The notes: a model not told the origin generated them from the sequence alone. Positions 10,855 to 22,502 are shown, counted from the first letter of the stretch. The stretch is DNA of 64,000 bases from Antedon bifida (GCA_963402885.1 OY727095.1:17923001-17987000), one strand, 5' to 3'. Numbers and translations: made by a program.

Positions 10855-13800
10855 ATGAATTCTAGCATCAATCTACTTCCTTTTTGGCGCCGTTCACGAC
10901 GGTAAGTTTTAACCACCAGCCTGTAGCTTTTTACTTTTAGGGCCTACCCGCTAGGCCTAGCCTCTAGGCTAGGTAGGCTTAGGTTAGGCTAGCTAGGCCC
11001 TAGCTAGTAGGCTAGGCCTAGCTAGGCTACTACTAGGCTAAGCTAGCTAGCCTAGGCTATTATGCCCAGAGGTTTTTAGCCTTCTTTAGTTAGGCCTAGC
11101 CTACCTACTAGTAGGCCTAGGCCTAGGAGGCTAGGCCTATAGGCCTACTACTAGCCTAGTACTGTAGTAGTAGGCCTACCTAGCCTAGGCCTAGGCCCTA
11201 ACTTAGCCTAACTAACTAAAATGCCTACCTAATACTAAAATAGTAATAAGGGCCTCTACTACTAGCTAGGAGGCTAGGCTAGGCAATATTATAAATAAAA
11301 AAGTATATTCCTCTATATGTATGAATATGGACATGGACTAGCCTAGGCCTAGGCTTAGCTAGTACTAGGCCTACTGCCTCTATGTAGCATTGTAGCTAGA
11401 CTAGGGCCTGGCCTGGTTAGGCTAGACTAAGCCTACCTCTAGGTAGGCCTACCTAGCCTATAGGCCTAGATATTAGGGCTAGGGCCTAATTTTCCGCTCT
11501 TCCTACACATGCCTTTCCTGACCCAGCATAGGCCTGGGTTATTTTTTTATTTCCATTAGCTTTACATCTAGTAGGCTGCTAGGCCCTACCTAGGCCTAGG
11601 CCTACTTAATACTATACTATAGTAATTACTTAGTAATAGAAGCCCATGTAATTTATTTTCAAATTTGTTGAATTTGATCAAATAAAACAATGTCTGGATT
11701 TATTCTATTTGTACTGTAGCTTTGATCCGCAACTGCATACAACAGGAATGAATCTGTTGAAGAAGCCAGTAACCGGATCATTCCAACCAGATGCCGATCC
11801 ACTTTCAGCATCAAAAAGAAATACTGTTAATCCAGGTGATTTGGTATTTATGCGGACAATGGAAGACAAGAAGGTAGGAAAAGACTCCTTACACGTCTTG
11901 CAAGTTTCACATTATTATTATCACTATTAATTAACTTTCTTTCAACAACATTTTATTTTATCTAACACATATTAATTCAATTTGTTATTAAATAATTGTT
12001 TTAAGATCATAAGTACATTCCTGTGTCAAGTTGAATGTGCTTCAACTAAGAGAAACGATATGGAAGCTATTGAAATGGAAGCAGAGAAATTAAGAGAAAA
12101 GTATGAACAAAATAAAAACAACTAAAAGGAACAATTATATTATACAATATTGTGTCCTTATTTTTATAATAGTATCAAAATGTAATGTGTTAATTGTTAT
12201 ATACCTGAATGTTTTATATTATTATTATTATGTTTATAGAAAAAAAGCAAGTGAAAGGCTAGTAAAAGAGTTTAAGAAAAGAAACGGAGAGCTGAAGAAA
12301 GTATTAAATGAGAAGAAAGCCAGAATGATGGAAGTGTTTACAAACAAAGATGAGGAAATAAAGAAAGTTGGAAATGAAAAGAAAGATTTACAGAAAGAGT
12401 TGGAAGCTGTAAATTCCAAGTAAATATTGAAAAGTTCATCTTTGTAACAAATTTGAATAGTAAAAATGGAGCTACAGTTAACCTATATTTTTGAATTGAT
12501 AATTTGTAAACACTTCGTTGATTTTTATTTTTTTAGAATGATGGAAGAGTTTAAAAACAAAGATGATGAAATAAAAAGTTTGTTATGTGAAAAAAAAGAT
12601 TTACAGAAAGGGTTGGAAGCTGTAAATGCCAAGTAAGTATTGATCAGTTCTTTGTAACATATTTATTTGAATAGTAATGAAGCTACAATAACAATTTATT
12701 AAGTTCACCCTATATCATTTTTCAATACTACACTAAGAACATTTTATTATAATTTCAGAATGATGGAAGAGTTGAAAAACAAAGATGATGAAGTAAACAA
12801 AGTATTAAGTGAAAAGAAAGATTTACAGAAAGAGTTGGAAGCTGTAAATGCCATGTAAATATTATTGAAATGTTTATTTTTGTATCTAAGTTTAATATTA
12901 ATAGAGCTACAGTTTATTAAGCTAACCCTATGCAACACATCCAAAATGTTTATTGTAATTTCAGAATGATGGAAGATTCTAGAAACAATAGTGAGGAAAT
13001 AAAGAAATTGTCAAATGACAAGAAAGAACTACAGAAAGAGTTAGAAGCTGTAAATGCCAAGTAAGTATTGAACAGTTTTATCTTAACTTTTGCAATTATT
13101 TATTAAGCTAACCTTATTTATTATTTGACAATTAATAATAATTAATAAATACATTAAAACATTTTTCTCTTAATTATAGAATGATGGAAGATTCTAGTAT
13201 CAATAATGAGGAAATAAAGATATTGTCAAAAGAAAAGAAAGAGTTGAAAGCTGTAAATACCAAGTAAGTATTCAAAGTATATCAATTCATTTTTGTAACA
13301 AATTTGAATAATAATGGAGCTACAATAACCATTTATTAAGCTAGCCCTATTTCATTTTCAATACCTCAAACATTTCTATTTCAGAATGATGGAAGAGTTA
13401 AAAAATAAAGATGATGAAGTAAAGAAAGTTGGAAATGAAAAGAAAGAGTTAGAAGCTGTAAATGCCCAGTAAGTATTGATCAGTTCATCTCTGTAACATA
13501 ATTATTTGAAATAATAATGGAGCTACAATAACCATTTATTAAGCTAACACTATATCATTTTCAATACCTTGAACATTTCTATTTCAGGATGATGGAAGAC
13601 TTGAAAAATAAAGATGATGAAGTAAAGAAAGTTGGAAATGAAAGGAAAGAGTTACAGAAAGATTTAGAATGTCTAGAAGCTGTAAATGCCAAGTAAATAT
13701 TATTGAAATGTTTGCTTTTGTATCTAGGTTTAATAGTAATGAAGCTACAGTTTATTAAGCTAACCATATTTTTGATTTGATAATATTGCAACACCAACAT

Positions 13801-16128
13801 TTTTATCTTAATTTCAGAATGATGGAAGATTCTAGAAACAATAGTGAGGAAATAGAGAAATTGTCAAATGAAAAGAAAAAAGTACAGAAAGAGTTAAAAG
13901 CTGTAAATGCCAAGTAAGTATTGAACAGTTTTATCTTTGACAACTTTTACAGTTACTTATTAAGCTAAACCTATTTGTTATTTGATAATTTTTCAACTCA
14001 TTCAAACATTTTTATTTTTATTTCAGAATGATGGAAGAGTTTAAAAACAAAGATGATGAAGTAAAGAAAGTGTTAAGTGAAAGGAAAGACTTGCAGAAAG
14101 AGTTTGAATGTCTAGAAGCTGTACAGGCCAAGTAAATATTCAAAAGTTAAATACTAGGAGCTACAGTAACCATCAATTAAGCTAATGCTATTTTCAACAC
14201 ATCTAAAATTATGTGCAATTGTCAATTCAGGCTGAATGAGAAATATTGCCAACAGAGCAAAGAGAAAAAAGGAATTGAAAAGCTTGTAGAGGAGTTAGAG
14301 AAAAAAAATGAGCAGTTGAAGAAAGTTTTGAAAAAGAGAACAGAATTACTTAATGCTACAAACACTAAGTAAGTATAATGTTTTTATTGAAAAAGCTAAC
14401 CCCATGTTGTGATAATTCACCACATCCAACATGCAAAGGATTTGTTAGCTAAATCAATTGATACCATTGAATAAAAAGCTAACCTGATATTTATTGATTA
14501 TATCATTATTGTCACAACTTGTTTCCACTATTATTATCGTTATGATTATCTTCAACACCAACAATTTCATCATCATCTTCTCATCATAGTCTTCATTATC
14601 AACATTCAATACTAATCATAAATGCAACAATATTGTTGACATCTTTTTCTCAAAGTTTTTGAAATTACATGTTGTAAAAATAAAAAATATATCTTATAAC
14701 TTATTAAAATATAATTCAAAACAGATATGAAAGTAAATATAAGGAAGCAAAGGAACAACTAAACGAAGCCAAGAAGATGTTAAAGAGTAAACAACGTACA
14801 GAAAGTGCAAGAAAACAAGGGTATGTGTAGGGTCCGTACAATAATAACCAAAATAGATCTAACCCCCCAGTCGGAGGGTCAACTAATGAATTTAAAATAT
14901 TATATTTATAACGATGAGCTGAATTTTGTTTAAAAACTATAGATAAAATGCAAAGGAAATTAGAATAATAACAATTACATGTTAATTACAAGCTAATTCA
15001 AAGCAAATCATTCAGGTATTGTTTATTTTTTTAGCTGTGTTGATTGCGATCAAAAAGAAAGAGAATTAGAAAAGCTCAAGAAACTTTTAAAGAATGAAGA
15101 GAATAAGGTTATGGAATTGTTTGAAGAAGTTCAAAGGTAGGATTATCTTATATCATCACAAGCCCATAAATAGGATTCTGATGTTGACTTTTTTTAAAAC
15201 TGAGAATGCTATTGCTTGGCTTCTTCAAGTGTTATGAAAGAGTCTCCCCATTAACAGATAATTATTTTGTATTGTAGGCCTAACAATTTATATAAGCAGG
15301 CAATATATTATCTGATATTTCTGTAAACAAAATGGTAAATTATTTAACTTCTTTACTTTAAAAAAAAATAGATTTCAGCTATCGGCTCAAACAGATTCAA
15401 ACCAAGGAAAAGACAAGACAGATGTATTACTGAGTCTCCTGCCAACCGTGAACGTGATCAACCAGAAGGATCTAAAACCAGTCGACCAGACGAAAACACC
15501 AGTGGTCATCGGTCAAGGCGCTTTCGGGGAAGTTTCTCTGATGAGACACAATCCAACCAACTCGCTGGTTGCTGTCAAAACCATCTTAAATGGCAGTGCA
15601 GATAACATAAAAATAGAAGCTCGCACAATGCAACTATGTTCTGCTCACCCATCATTTCCGTTCATGTTTGGCGTAGTAAGAGATGATAATAACATCATTC
15701 AAATTGTCTCTTCATTTGTTGGAGTTGACAGTTCATCTCTTACTCTTAGAAAAGCAATAAAGAGTAAATTCGCCAACATGAATAGGAGGTCAATTCTTAA
15801 CATCCTATTGACAGTATCTGATGGTGTGAAGTTTCTCCACCGGAACAAAATTGCACATAATGACATAAAGGCAGAAAACATTCTCCTTTCACATGAAAGT
15901 GAAGAATGGATGGGCAAGATTATTGACATGGGTGGAATAACATCACCACTTGTGGAACCACCTGCTGCTGAAGTAACATCAAGCGACATCTTTGCCCTCT
16001 GCTTTGTTATTTGTGAAGTAGCCCAGGCATGCCATTGGCAGCAACTTAATGAGTTGGCTGTGAGATGCAAGAAAACTCGACCACCGATTGACGATCTCAT
16101 CTCTCTTCTATCCAAACTTAATATCTAA
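10855..16128 (+). CDS. Coiled-coil protein with C-terminal protein kinase domain (16 exons, 776 aa predicted)
   Basis: Predicted coding exons: 10855-10901, 11720-11873, 12006-12100, 12240-12419, 12537-12632, 12759-12854, 12965-13060, 13180-13263, 13385-13468, 13588-13692, 13818-13913, 14027-14131, 14231-14368, 14725-14820, 15035-15136, 15372-16128. Every intron is GT...AG and the frame stays open throughout (2331 bases with stop), which strongly supports the model. Residues 1 to about 85 match no family I know. Residues from about 85 to 520 are a Lys/Glu-rich coiled coil of MMEE(L/F)KNKDDEVKKV-type repeats, one per exon. Residues from about 565 to 776 are kinase-like: glycine loop GQGAFGEV (572-579), VAVK lysine 594, helix-C Glu 607, HNDIKAEN with Asp 689 and Asn 694, DMG Asp 710, and the late RPP arginine 761. 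The activation segment is very short and lacks an APE motif. It is probably a cytosolic Ser/Thr-type kinase or pseudokinase; the substrate is unknown. A TATA promoter lies upstream and AATAAA signals lie downstream. The exons are solid; the biological role is unknown. Confidence 0.85.
10930..11630. repeat. TAGGCCTA-rich intron 1
   Basis: Much of intron 1 of the kinase gene consists of overlapping GGCCTAGG/TAGGCCTA/CTAGCTAGG palindromic words. This low-complexity style is known from echinoderm introns. The breakpoint of the segmental duplication (10995) lies inside it. Confidence 0.8.
12537..14131 (+). repeat. Tandemly duplicated exon-intron units in the kinase gene
   Basis: Exons 5 to 12 are all of the same split phase and mostly 96 or 105 bases (two are 84). 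Each starts at (A/G)ATGATGGAAGA and ends at GCTGTAAATGCC-AA. The introns between them are also related (GGAGCTACAATAACCATTTATTAAGCTAACC-type text). Exons 5-7 (12537-13060) with their introns match exons 9-11 (13385-13913) best, including intron-specific text. A three-exon block was therefore duplicated after the single exon had already been multiplied. Confidence 0.85.
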
Positions 16129-16322
16129 AAATAAAACTCTTACCAGTATAACACATTCATTATGTTCAAATTCAATAATCATTATTACATTTTATACTGA
16201 ATCTCTGTTTTAATCATATTTGCAACTTTCAAAATGTGCAATAATTGGATTGTAATAATTATTTATAGATTTTTATACAAAGAAATGTATTAAAACAATA
16301 CGGTATATATATTTTTATGGCA

Positions 16323-16328
16323 AATAAA
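16323..16328 (+). promoter_or_regulatory. Polyadenylation signal AATAAA of the kinase gene
   Basis: AATAAA lies 195 bases past the stop codon. Another AATAAA overlaps the stop region at 16130-16135. The distal one is the more plausible signal. Confidence 0.5.
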
Positions 16329-16387
16329 TATTTTGGTGAAACTTTACTAACAAAATGATATCTAAAATGTGTTTGTTGTTCGTTTAG

Positions 16388-16512
16388 ACAATATTGGTAG
16401 GCCTACTGTAAATCGTTTCGTTGTAAAAACAGAAAGGGTTGCTTTTCGTGACGGATCCTCGCGAATTATTGTGCAACCTGATACAGAGACAGTGGTAGTG
16501 ATGACTGGAGCG
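16388..16512 (+). CDS. Possible internal exon of an unrecognised gene
   Basis: A TTTAG acceptor precedes 16388 and GCG-GTAATA is a possible donor at 16513. The frame between encodes about 41 residues with a protein-like composition (RFVVKTERVAF ... RIIVQPDTETVVVMTGA). Its end phase (0) does not fit directly to the exon at 18318, which needs two bases carried over. Either a small exon is missing between them or this belongs to another gene. It could also be chance. Confidence 0.3.
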
Positions 16513-16563
16513 GTAATAATGCAAGCTGTTTACATGCTCTTTTTTTATCATGTGCTTCAGTAG

Positions 16564-18317
16564 TGTGTGATATCTTAATAACAGATACCTCTGAAAGCTA
16601 TCGGTTTAACGACACATAGGTTTGAGAGATCACACAAGCACGTCGGTTTTAAGTTTGTAAAGTACAGTGCTTATAGTGTGTGATATAACATAAGCCCCTT
16701 CTACCTAGTACATTTCCCAAACACTGATTCGAAAAAATATTGTCAATACATTCGCTTTTATTTGCACACCTAAACTAAATAAAAGAACGTACTGGCAGTA
16801 ACCCGAGCTCCGCCTTAATATGTGGTTGTATATTAATTCGCATAGGATGAGTAAGTATAATAAAAGCACAACACTCTTCCCTGATAAAAGTACTCTGACA
16901 AATTATTAAAAAAAAAAAATTGTCAAGAATAAAATCATTGATTTGTTTATGCATTTGATTTCGCCATGCAAACCTTCAAACAATTATCATTGATTTTGTT
17001 ATACATAAAGTATTCCTTCACTTTGAAATATCTGTAAGCCCAAAATGAAAGCAATCCTGGATATGGGACTTTACGAACATAAAAGACGCTGTGAATATTA
17101 ATCTAGGGTGCACATTATAAATTGACAACATGCATGAGAGGGACATGCACGTTGAACTCTGTCAGTCAGTCGGCAGTTTAAAACATTTCAATGATAACAT
17201 ATGAATGAGTAATTTATAGAATTAAGATTGAAAGTATTGGAATAAAACAACTGCTGCTTACGGACTTGAAATCAACAATAAAAATGTGCACATGGTGGTG
17301 GTAGTCGAAATTAGATGATGAACGCGCCACTAAAGTATACATTACCAAACTATATATTTTTCATGGTGTATTTTATTTAATATTTTTTTGTTTCTTTGTG
17401 TGAGAGCTTTGTTTTTAATTATGCTCAGAAATAGTGATGTGTATGCAATAAGTCACATTTACCTATAGATAGAATAAAAAAGTGGACATAAATCGAATGA
17501 GAAATACATTTCTGGGGAAACACGACCTAAACACAATTGTTAATAGCAGCTGGTCACTGAAAATCCAAGGTACTACTTGTCTATACTACTTTTAACATTT
17601 TTGGATCATTTTACTTTAAAAAGCAATGCCAACGATGTTTAATAAAATTATTAAATTGTAGCTAATTAATTAGGCAAAACAATCGGTAGTTACATTGAAA
17701 AAAATGTTGACCGTTCAGCAGAATCGCCTGGATTTTTTTAGTTGTAATTGAAAATTCTTTAACAAACAGTAACCAGTCTAAACAGTTGATGCCAAGTCCT
17801 CGTTTTATCATGCAGGATATCCATTTCTGTTTATTTCTTGAAACATTATCTATGTATCTAGTCATAGGCTTGCTATATTATAAATTATGTGAAGTATGGG
17901 TTGAGTTATCTTTTTTTTTCTACCTTTTTTTCTTTTCACCTCCTTTTTGTTGTCCGATATAACATTTAATAACAATATTGTTGAGACAATGAAATTTCAA
18001 TTAATTAATTATTGGTAGTTCATGCGTCGCTTAATATAGAAAATAGAGAACTATTGAATGGATAGAAATAAATATATAAGTTTCGCAAAAAGTAATCTAA
18101 AAGATAGAACATCGAATTAAGCTCAGCTCTTCACCATTTTTAGGTCCCCCTATTTCACAATCCTGGATTCGCCACTGTCATCCTGCCATCAATTTTCTTT
18201 CTCAAGTAGATTTAATGACGCATTCAATTGATATGTCATATATGAACATGCATTAAGTATGATAATCTGTAATTGATTGATTACTAATATATATATATTT
18301 TTTTTAAAGATTTCTAG
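16564..18317. other. Intergenic or intronic DNA; nothing recognised
   Basis: AT-rich, with only short ORFs lacking any domain feature. I see no repeats shared with the rest of the window. Confidence 0.6.
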
Positions 18318-18883
18318 ACCGGAAGGAATAACAACGGGACGCGAGTCTTTCTATCATATGCATGATAAAGTACGAAGGCCTCAAGACATGGAAAGGTCAC
18401 ATGAACAAAGAAAGGTTTGAAAACATTGTTTTTTTATTTATTCAGTGTAAATCCTAACTTTAACGCAATGCATGTCACATTCACATCTGTCTACACTATC
18501 ATTTATCAAAATAGTTTTACAAAAAAGTGTGATGTGCCCAAATAATGGTAGTGATATGACATCATCACGTCCATATGGGCACATCACAGTTATTTGTCAC
18601 GTAAAGTGTAGAAAGAGCTTTAAGCTATCAAACTTCGTGACAAAAAATGTGATGTGTCCATACATGGACACGATTATGTCATCTAACATATTTGGGCAAA
18701 TCACACATTTTTTTTGTAAAAGCAGAGCGTAAATAGTATATTTATCCTCTCCACCTTGGCCAAACTTAGCTGCAGATAATATTAAGAAATATATTAAGAT
18801 TTGCTTTTTTTTTTGTTTTCTTTCAGGACTCATTTAAGCGAGACCGTCTAACTGGTTTGGACACCTTACAATATGAACTTTAG
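18318..18883 (+). CDS. Last two exons of an unrecognised gene
   Basis: The exons are 18318-18414 (after TTTCTAG, before GTTTGA) and 18827-18883 (after CTTTCAG, ending in TAG). They join in phase to encode a charged C-terminus with the segments PEGITTGRESFYHMHDK, RPQDMERSHEQRK and DSFKRDRLTGLDTLQYEL. Open frames on both sides of a proper acceptor and the matching phases argue for a real gene. The donor GTTTGA is weak. The upstream exons are not identified; 16388-16512 is a candidate. I do not recognise the protein family. The composition, rich in Arg, Lys and aromatic residues with no hydrophobic segments, fits a soluble protein. Confidence 0.5.
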
Positions 18884-19882
18884 TCTGGGCTCCAGACGGA
18901 GTTTTGTAAAAATATAAATATTTTTGCACATATGGCGTTTCATACGTGTATTACTTAAGTTTGGATACTCCGTCTGGGGAAACACGCATAAGTCACGTGG
19001 TTTGACACCAAGAATTCTTGGTGCATAAATTATCCAGTTGACTAGTTTCAGCCGCATGCCATTGGCTACTCACTCGTACGTCGTTTTAATATTCATATTT
19101 CAGACTTTCAAAGACTCAACATCTAAGACGATGCGCATGCGCTATGTTACGTTTAGACAATGTGTACTTGGTTGGGTACATTGATGAAAGTTTCTGAAGG
19201 CTAGAAATGATTTTATATGCCTAGTAGTCTGGTAAACATTTGATGAGATTTTTCCCAAGAACATGAAAACTCGTCTTGATATGATAGGCTAGCTTCTCCG
19301 CCAAATCAAACTTTGAATGGATCATTTATTATGCGGAGAAAATTTGATTTAATTCCCACCCAGACCCTGTTCTGTGTGGTGGTGTAGCCCTTGTGTGCCG
19401 GTCGGTAGTGGTATGTACCTTATTGGCGTTTTATTTGGCAGGTCATACGTACGAGTTGAGTAGCCCTACGAAGGAGGCCTAGGCCAGGACTAAACAATTA
19501 ATAAACAAAACAACTTGGCAACACGATTTTATATTTCAACAGTTGTTCAGTCTCGATCGTACATTCAGCACTGTACGTACGTACTCGATCTTTTTCATTT
19601 TGAAACAAAATGATCATTGGTTGATTCGAAATCCATATTTACATACCGCCCGCCCCATATAGCCAAATACGGTATGATAACCTACGTCATTCTTATCGGA
19701 TGTTTGCGGTCTGCAAATCGATTTCTATACGTGTTTCACAAGTCTGTATTTTCAGACAAAAATCGCGGTCGAAATAAAAACAAATAAATAAAAAAAAAAG
19801 ACAATAAATACAGACTTGGGGCAAGTCTATATGAACTTATTCGTACGCATAAGCTGAAAATAGAGGGCGCTTCATGTACAAT
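18884..19882. other. Intergenic DNA; nothing recognised
   Basis: No gene or repeat is identified apart from short palindromic words (for example CACCAAGAATTCTTGGTG at about 19007). Confidence 0.6.
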
Positions 19883-20706
19883 ATATCCAGAGCCATATAT
19901 ATAAAGAGTTACGACATTGAAAATTAGAAGCCATTTTTGTGTCAAAGAATTCGCACGCTGAGGGCGCGCGCGTCTATTTTGTATAGCGTTTTCCTGTAGT
20001 TCATGTATTATTTTTAGATTTTTTTGTCTATGAAATAACGCTTATATTCCGTTTTTATTTTAGTAATTAATTTTATTAATGGTATTAATTTGGTAACATA
20101 TATATATTGTGTCTATAATAACAAAAGAATAAATTCTAGGGCCTACATGCAAGTCAGAACACATCAAAGCATGAACCAATACAAAAAACACACAAATTCA
20201 CCCCTCTTTTTATACAGTATATGGCTCTCTGTGTGTTTTTGACACAAACTTCCAGAGACTCGTTCATCATTTCATTTATAATAATTTGCCTTTATTGTTT
20301 TAATATTGTTCATACCCTATTCAATATATTAACAAATATATCCACGACACTTTATTATTTTATTTAGTCATCAAAGCATGCATTATGAATTGAAAATATT
20401 ACATAATTGTTATTATTGGACGTAGTTATGGGATGTTTTGTTCCAAAATCAATCAGTCGAACGTTATAATGTACTAGCGCACGCGCGCGCAATATTCTTT
20501 GGCGCAAGTACTTCTGTACGCTGTGCACGTCGATATTTCACCGTAAAATGTGCAATTACATTTTTTTAAATATAAGAAAAAGTTGAAAGTATTTTGTTGC
20601 TCCTATACTTTACATGCATTAATGGAGACAAGTTTGACACAATTTGATCTGCATATCACGTGACTATAATCCAATGTCGTAACTCTTTATATATATGGCT
20701 CTGAAT
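19883..20706. mobile_element. TIR DNA element, non-coding, about 0.8 kb
   Basis: It begins ATATCCAGAGCCATATATAT and ends TATATATGGCTCTGAAT. The first 35 or so bases (through AAAGAGTTACGACATTG) are inverted at the right end, with patchy similarity further in (GTGTCAAA). The outermost bases are shared with the long element at 991-5953, but the interiors differ, so these are sister families that could be moved by the same transposase. There is no ORF of note. Confidence 0.65.
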
Positions 20707-21223
20707 ATATCCAGAGCCATATATATAAATTCTAATTTTCAATGTCGTAACTCTTTATATATATGGCTCTGAATATTATCATGTCAAATTAATATGTGAT
20801 GAGAACCTCACCCCATGGTGTATCGACCCCAAAAAGGTGACAATAGCCAAGATGTACATTTAATTGTTAAAAGTTGTTTTATTTTGTACAAATCATTTAC
20901 CTCATTTTGTATTGTCTTCTGTTTTACAGTAAATTCCACCTATCCTTTATAAAAATAAATGTTCGTTTTTTAAGTATAAGAATAATAATAGGGCTAGAAA
21001 TTTACGTTTGCTAGTTGTAAACAAATATAACTGGCAAAATCCATTGAACCAAATTAATTCTGAACAGATGAAAATGGAAATAACATCCAATATGGTATGT
21101 GTCGGTGTCTAGTATCAGTGTCTAATGTTTTTATTAGATTGGGCTTGCAATCTCTTTTCTGAAAAATGAAAAATATTATCAGTTACTGTAATTTATTTAG
21201 GCAATTAACAAATATTAGTTATT

Positions 21224-22445
21224 GGTTATCCGCACTTGGCGGATAACCCCTTGTTATTGTCAGGATCTTTTTTTTCTTTTTTTTTTTTTTTTTTTTTTTT
21301 TCTATATTCTTCTTTCTTTCCACGAATTTTGTTCGCAGCGTATCTCAAATTCTGGCTAACATAAGATTGTATAACTTTGTCATAAGATTGACCTGCAGCT
21401 GTAGATGTGCAAGAAACTTTTTTTTATGAATTTTGAGTCGCGCAGCGTAAGTTACACGCGATTTTATGAATTTCAATGATTGATCATAGATTAAAAACCA
21501 AAAGTCATTTTGTATTGAAACTTGGTGAAAATTTAAGTCATATCAAGCGCAAACTTTCTATGGATTAAAAATGGCAGGTTGCGCAAAAAGTTACGCGCGC
21601 ACGCGCGTTTAAAATTTCAAATTGCGAAAAATTCATTTCTAATCAACTTTCTACGCGTTTCATGTCATTTTGAGCATTTCAAAATTTCCCACGCGTGCGC
21701 AATATTTTTACGCGCGCGTGCGCACATAGGGCAAAAACATGTTTTTTTTGCTTGATTTTTGTTTTTTCAGCCTTTTCTAGTAATTTTACCAACTTTCAAA
21801 CAATTTCGACTTAAAATCACGTCATACGAGCACGTAGAATTGAACAATTTGCGCGCGTTTTTGATAAACAATTTCAAAAATTTGTCAAAATTATACCTTT
21901 GTTTAAACAGTCATAGATTCTAAACTACATGGTCAATTTTATTTTTTTTTACATATTCTGAAAGTAGATGAGTTGTAGATATAGAATCGTGCATCCATTT
22001 GGCTAACCGGACATTGTGACGTCATCGTATGGCCACTCGAATATAAAATATTGGATTTTTGTCTCTTTCTTCATAGCTCGTCACATTTAATAGAGCGCAT
22101 CTCCACTTATCCGTATTCCAGTTTCCTCCATTTTTTTTATATGTCTAGGTCAATCAATTATCTTTCGCATGATTTACCATTGTTAAAATTGTTTTGACGT
22201 CATCGTGTGCAAAAGCGTCAATAACTTTGGTCACTTATTTTCACCTATTCTGCACTGTATGTAGTACATATACAGTATATAGTGTATACCGTATATGCTT
22301 AGACGTGACAAAAAATAGAGAGCACAGTAACATTTTTTCAAGGGCATAATCGTTTTTCTGCGCGCAATATTCTAACGTATGACGTGCGCGTGGCTTTTGC
22401 GCTGCGGATAACCTAACTCGTCCGTAGTGACGAGTTCAAATCTAG
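21224..22445 (+). mobile_element. Helentron-like unit H1, type A, complete
   Basis: The head is GGTTATCCGC-acttg-GCGGATAACC and the tail ends CAAATCTAG. At 1222 bp this is the outer left unit of the array. Its left flank AGTTATT matches the empty site at 7066. Confidence 0.8.
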
Positions 22446-22447
22446 TT

Positions 22448-22502
22448 GGTTATCCGCACTTGGCGGATAACCCCTTGTTATTGTCAGGATCTTTTTTTTT
22501 TT
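22448..22502 (+). mobile_element. Head of unit H2 (type A), interrupted in its poly-T tract
   Basis: Only the hairpin and GTCAGGATC plus T-run are present before unit H3 begins. The matching type A body resumes at 31551 and ends at 32718, so about 9 kb of other units lie inside H2. Confidence 0.7.

Larger units (their letters stand above)
6554..10995 (+). repeat. Segmental duplication, copy A (uninterrupted)
   Basis: This segment matches 20707-51050 almost base for base, once the two transposon insertions in copy B (21224-45638 and 45962-47223) are set aside and the minisatellite length difference is allowed for. The match covers unique-looking DNA, the 20-bp minisatellite, the TATA promoter and exon 1 of the kinase gene. 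It ends inside intron 1 at the motif AGGTTAGGC(T/G)AGCTA. Only scattered single-base differences are seen, so the duplication is young or allelic. Confidence 0.9.

Noticed and set aside
10930-11630. TAGGCCTA-rich stretch as a regulatory hairpin cluster
   Set aside because: It is ordinary low-complexity intron text that also occurs elsewhere in the window (about 3300-3490). No specific structure stands out.
12234-12419. Minus-strand ORFs opposite the coiled-coil exons (also 12747-12944, 13579-13800)
   Set aside because: They mirror Lys/Glu-rich exons, whose complement is rich in Phe/Ser/Leu codons and rarely has stops.
15699-16115. 138-codon minus-strand ORF over the kinase domain
   Set aside because: It is a shadow of the kinase exon. 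The plus strand carries all the kinase motifs in order and joins by splicing to upstream exons.
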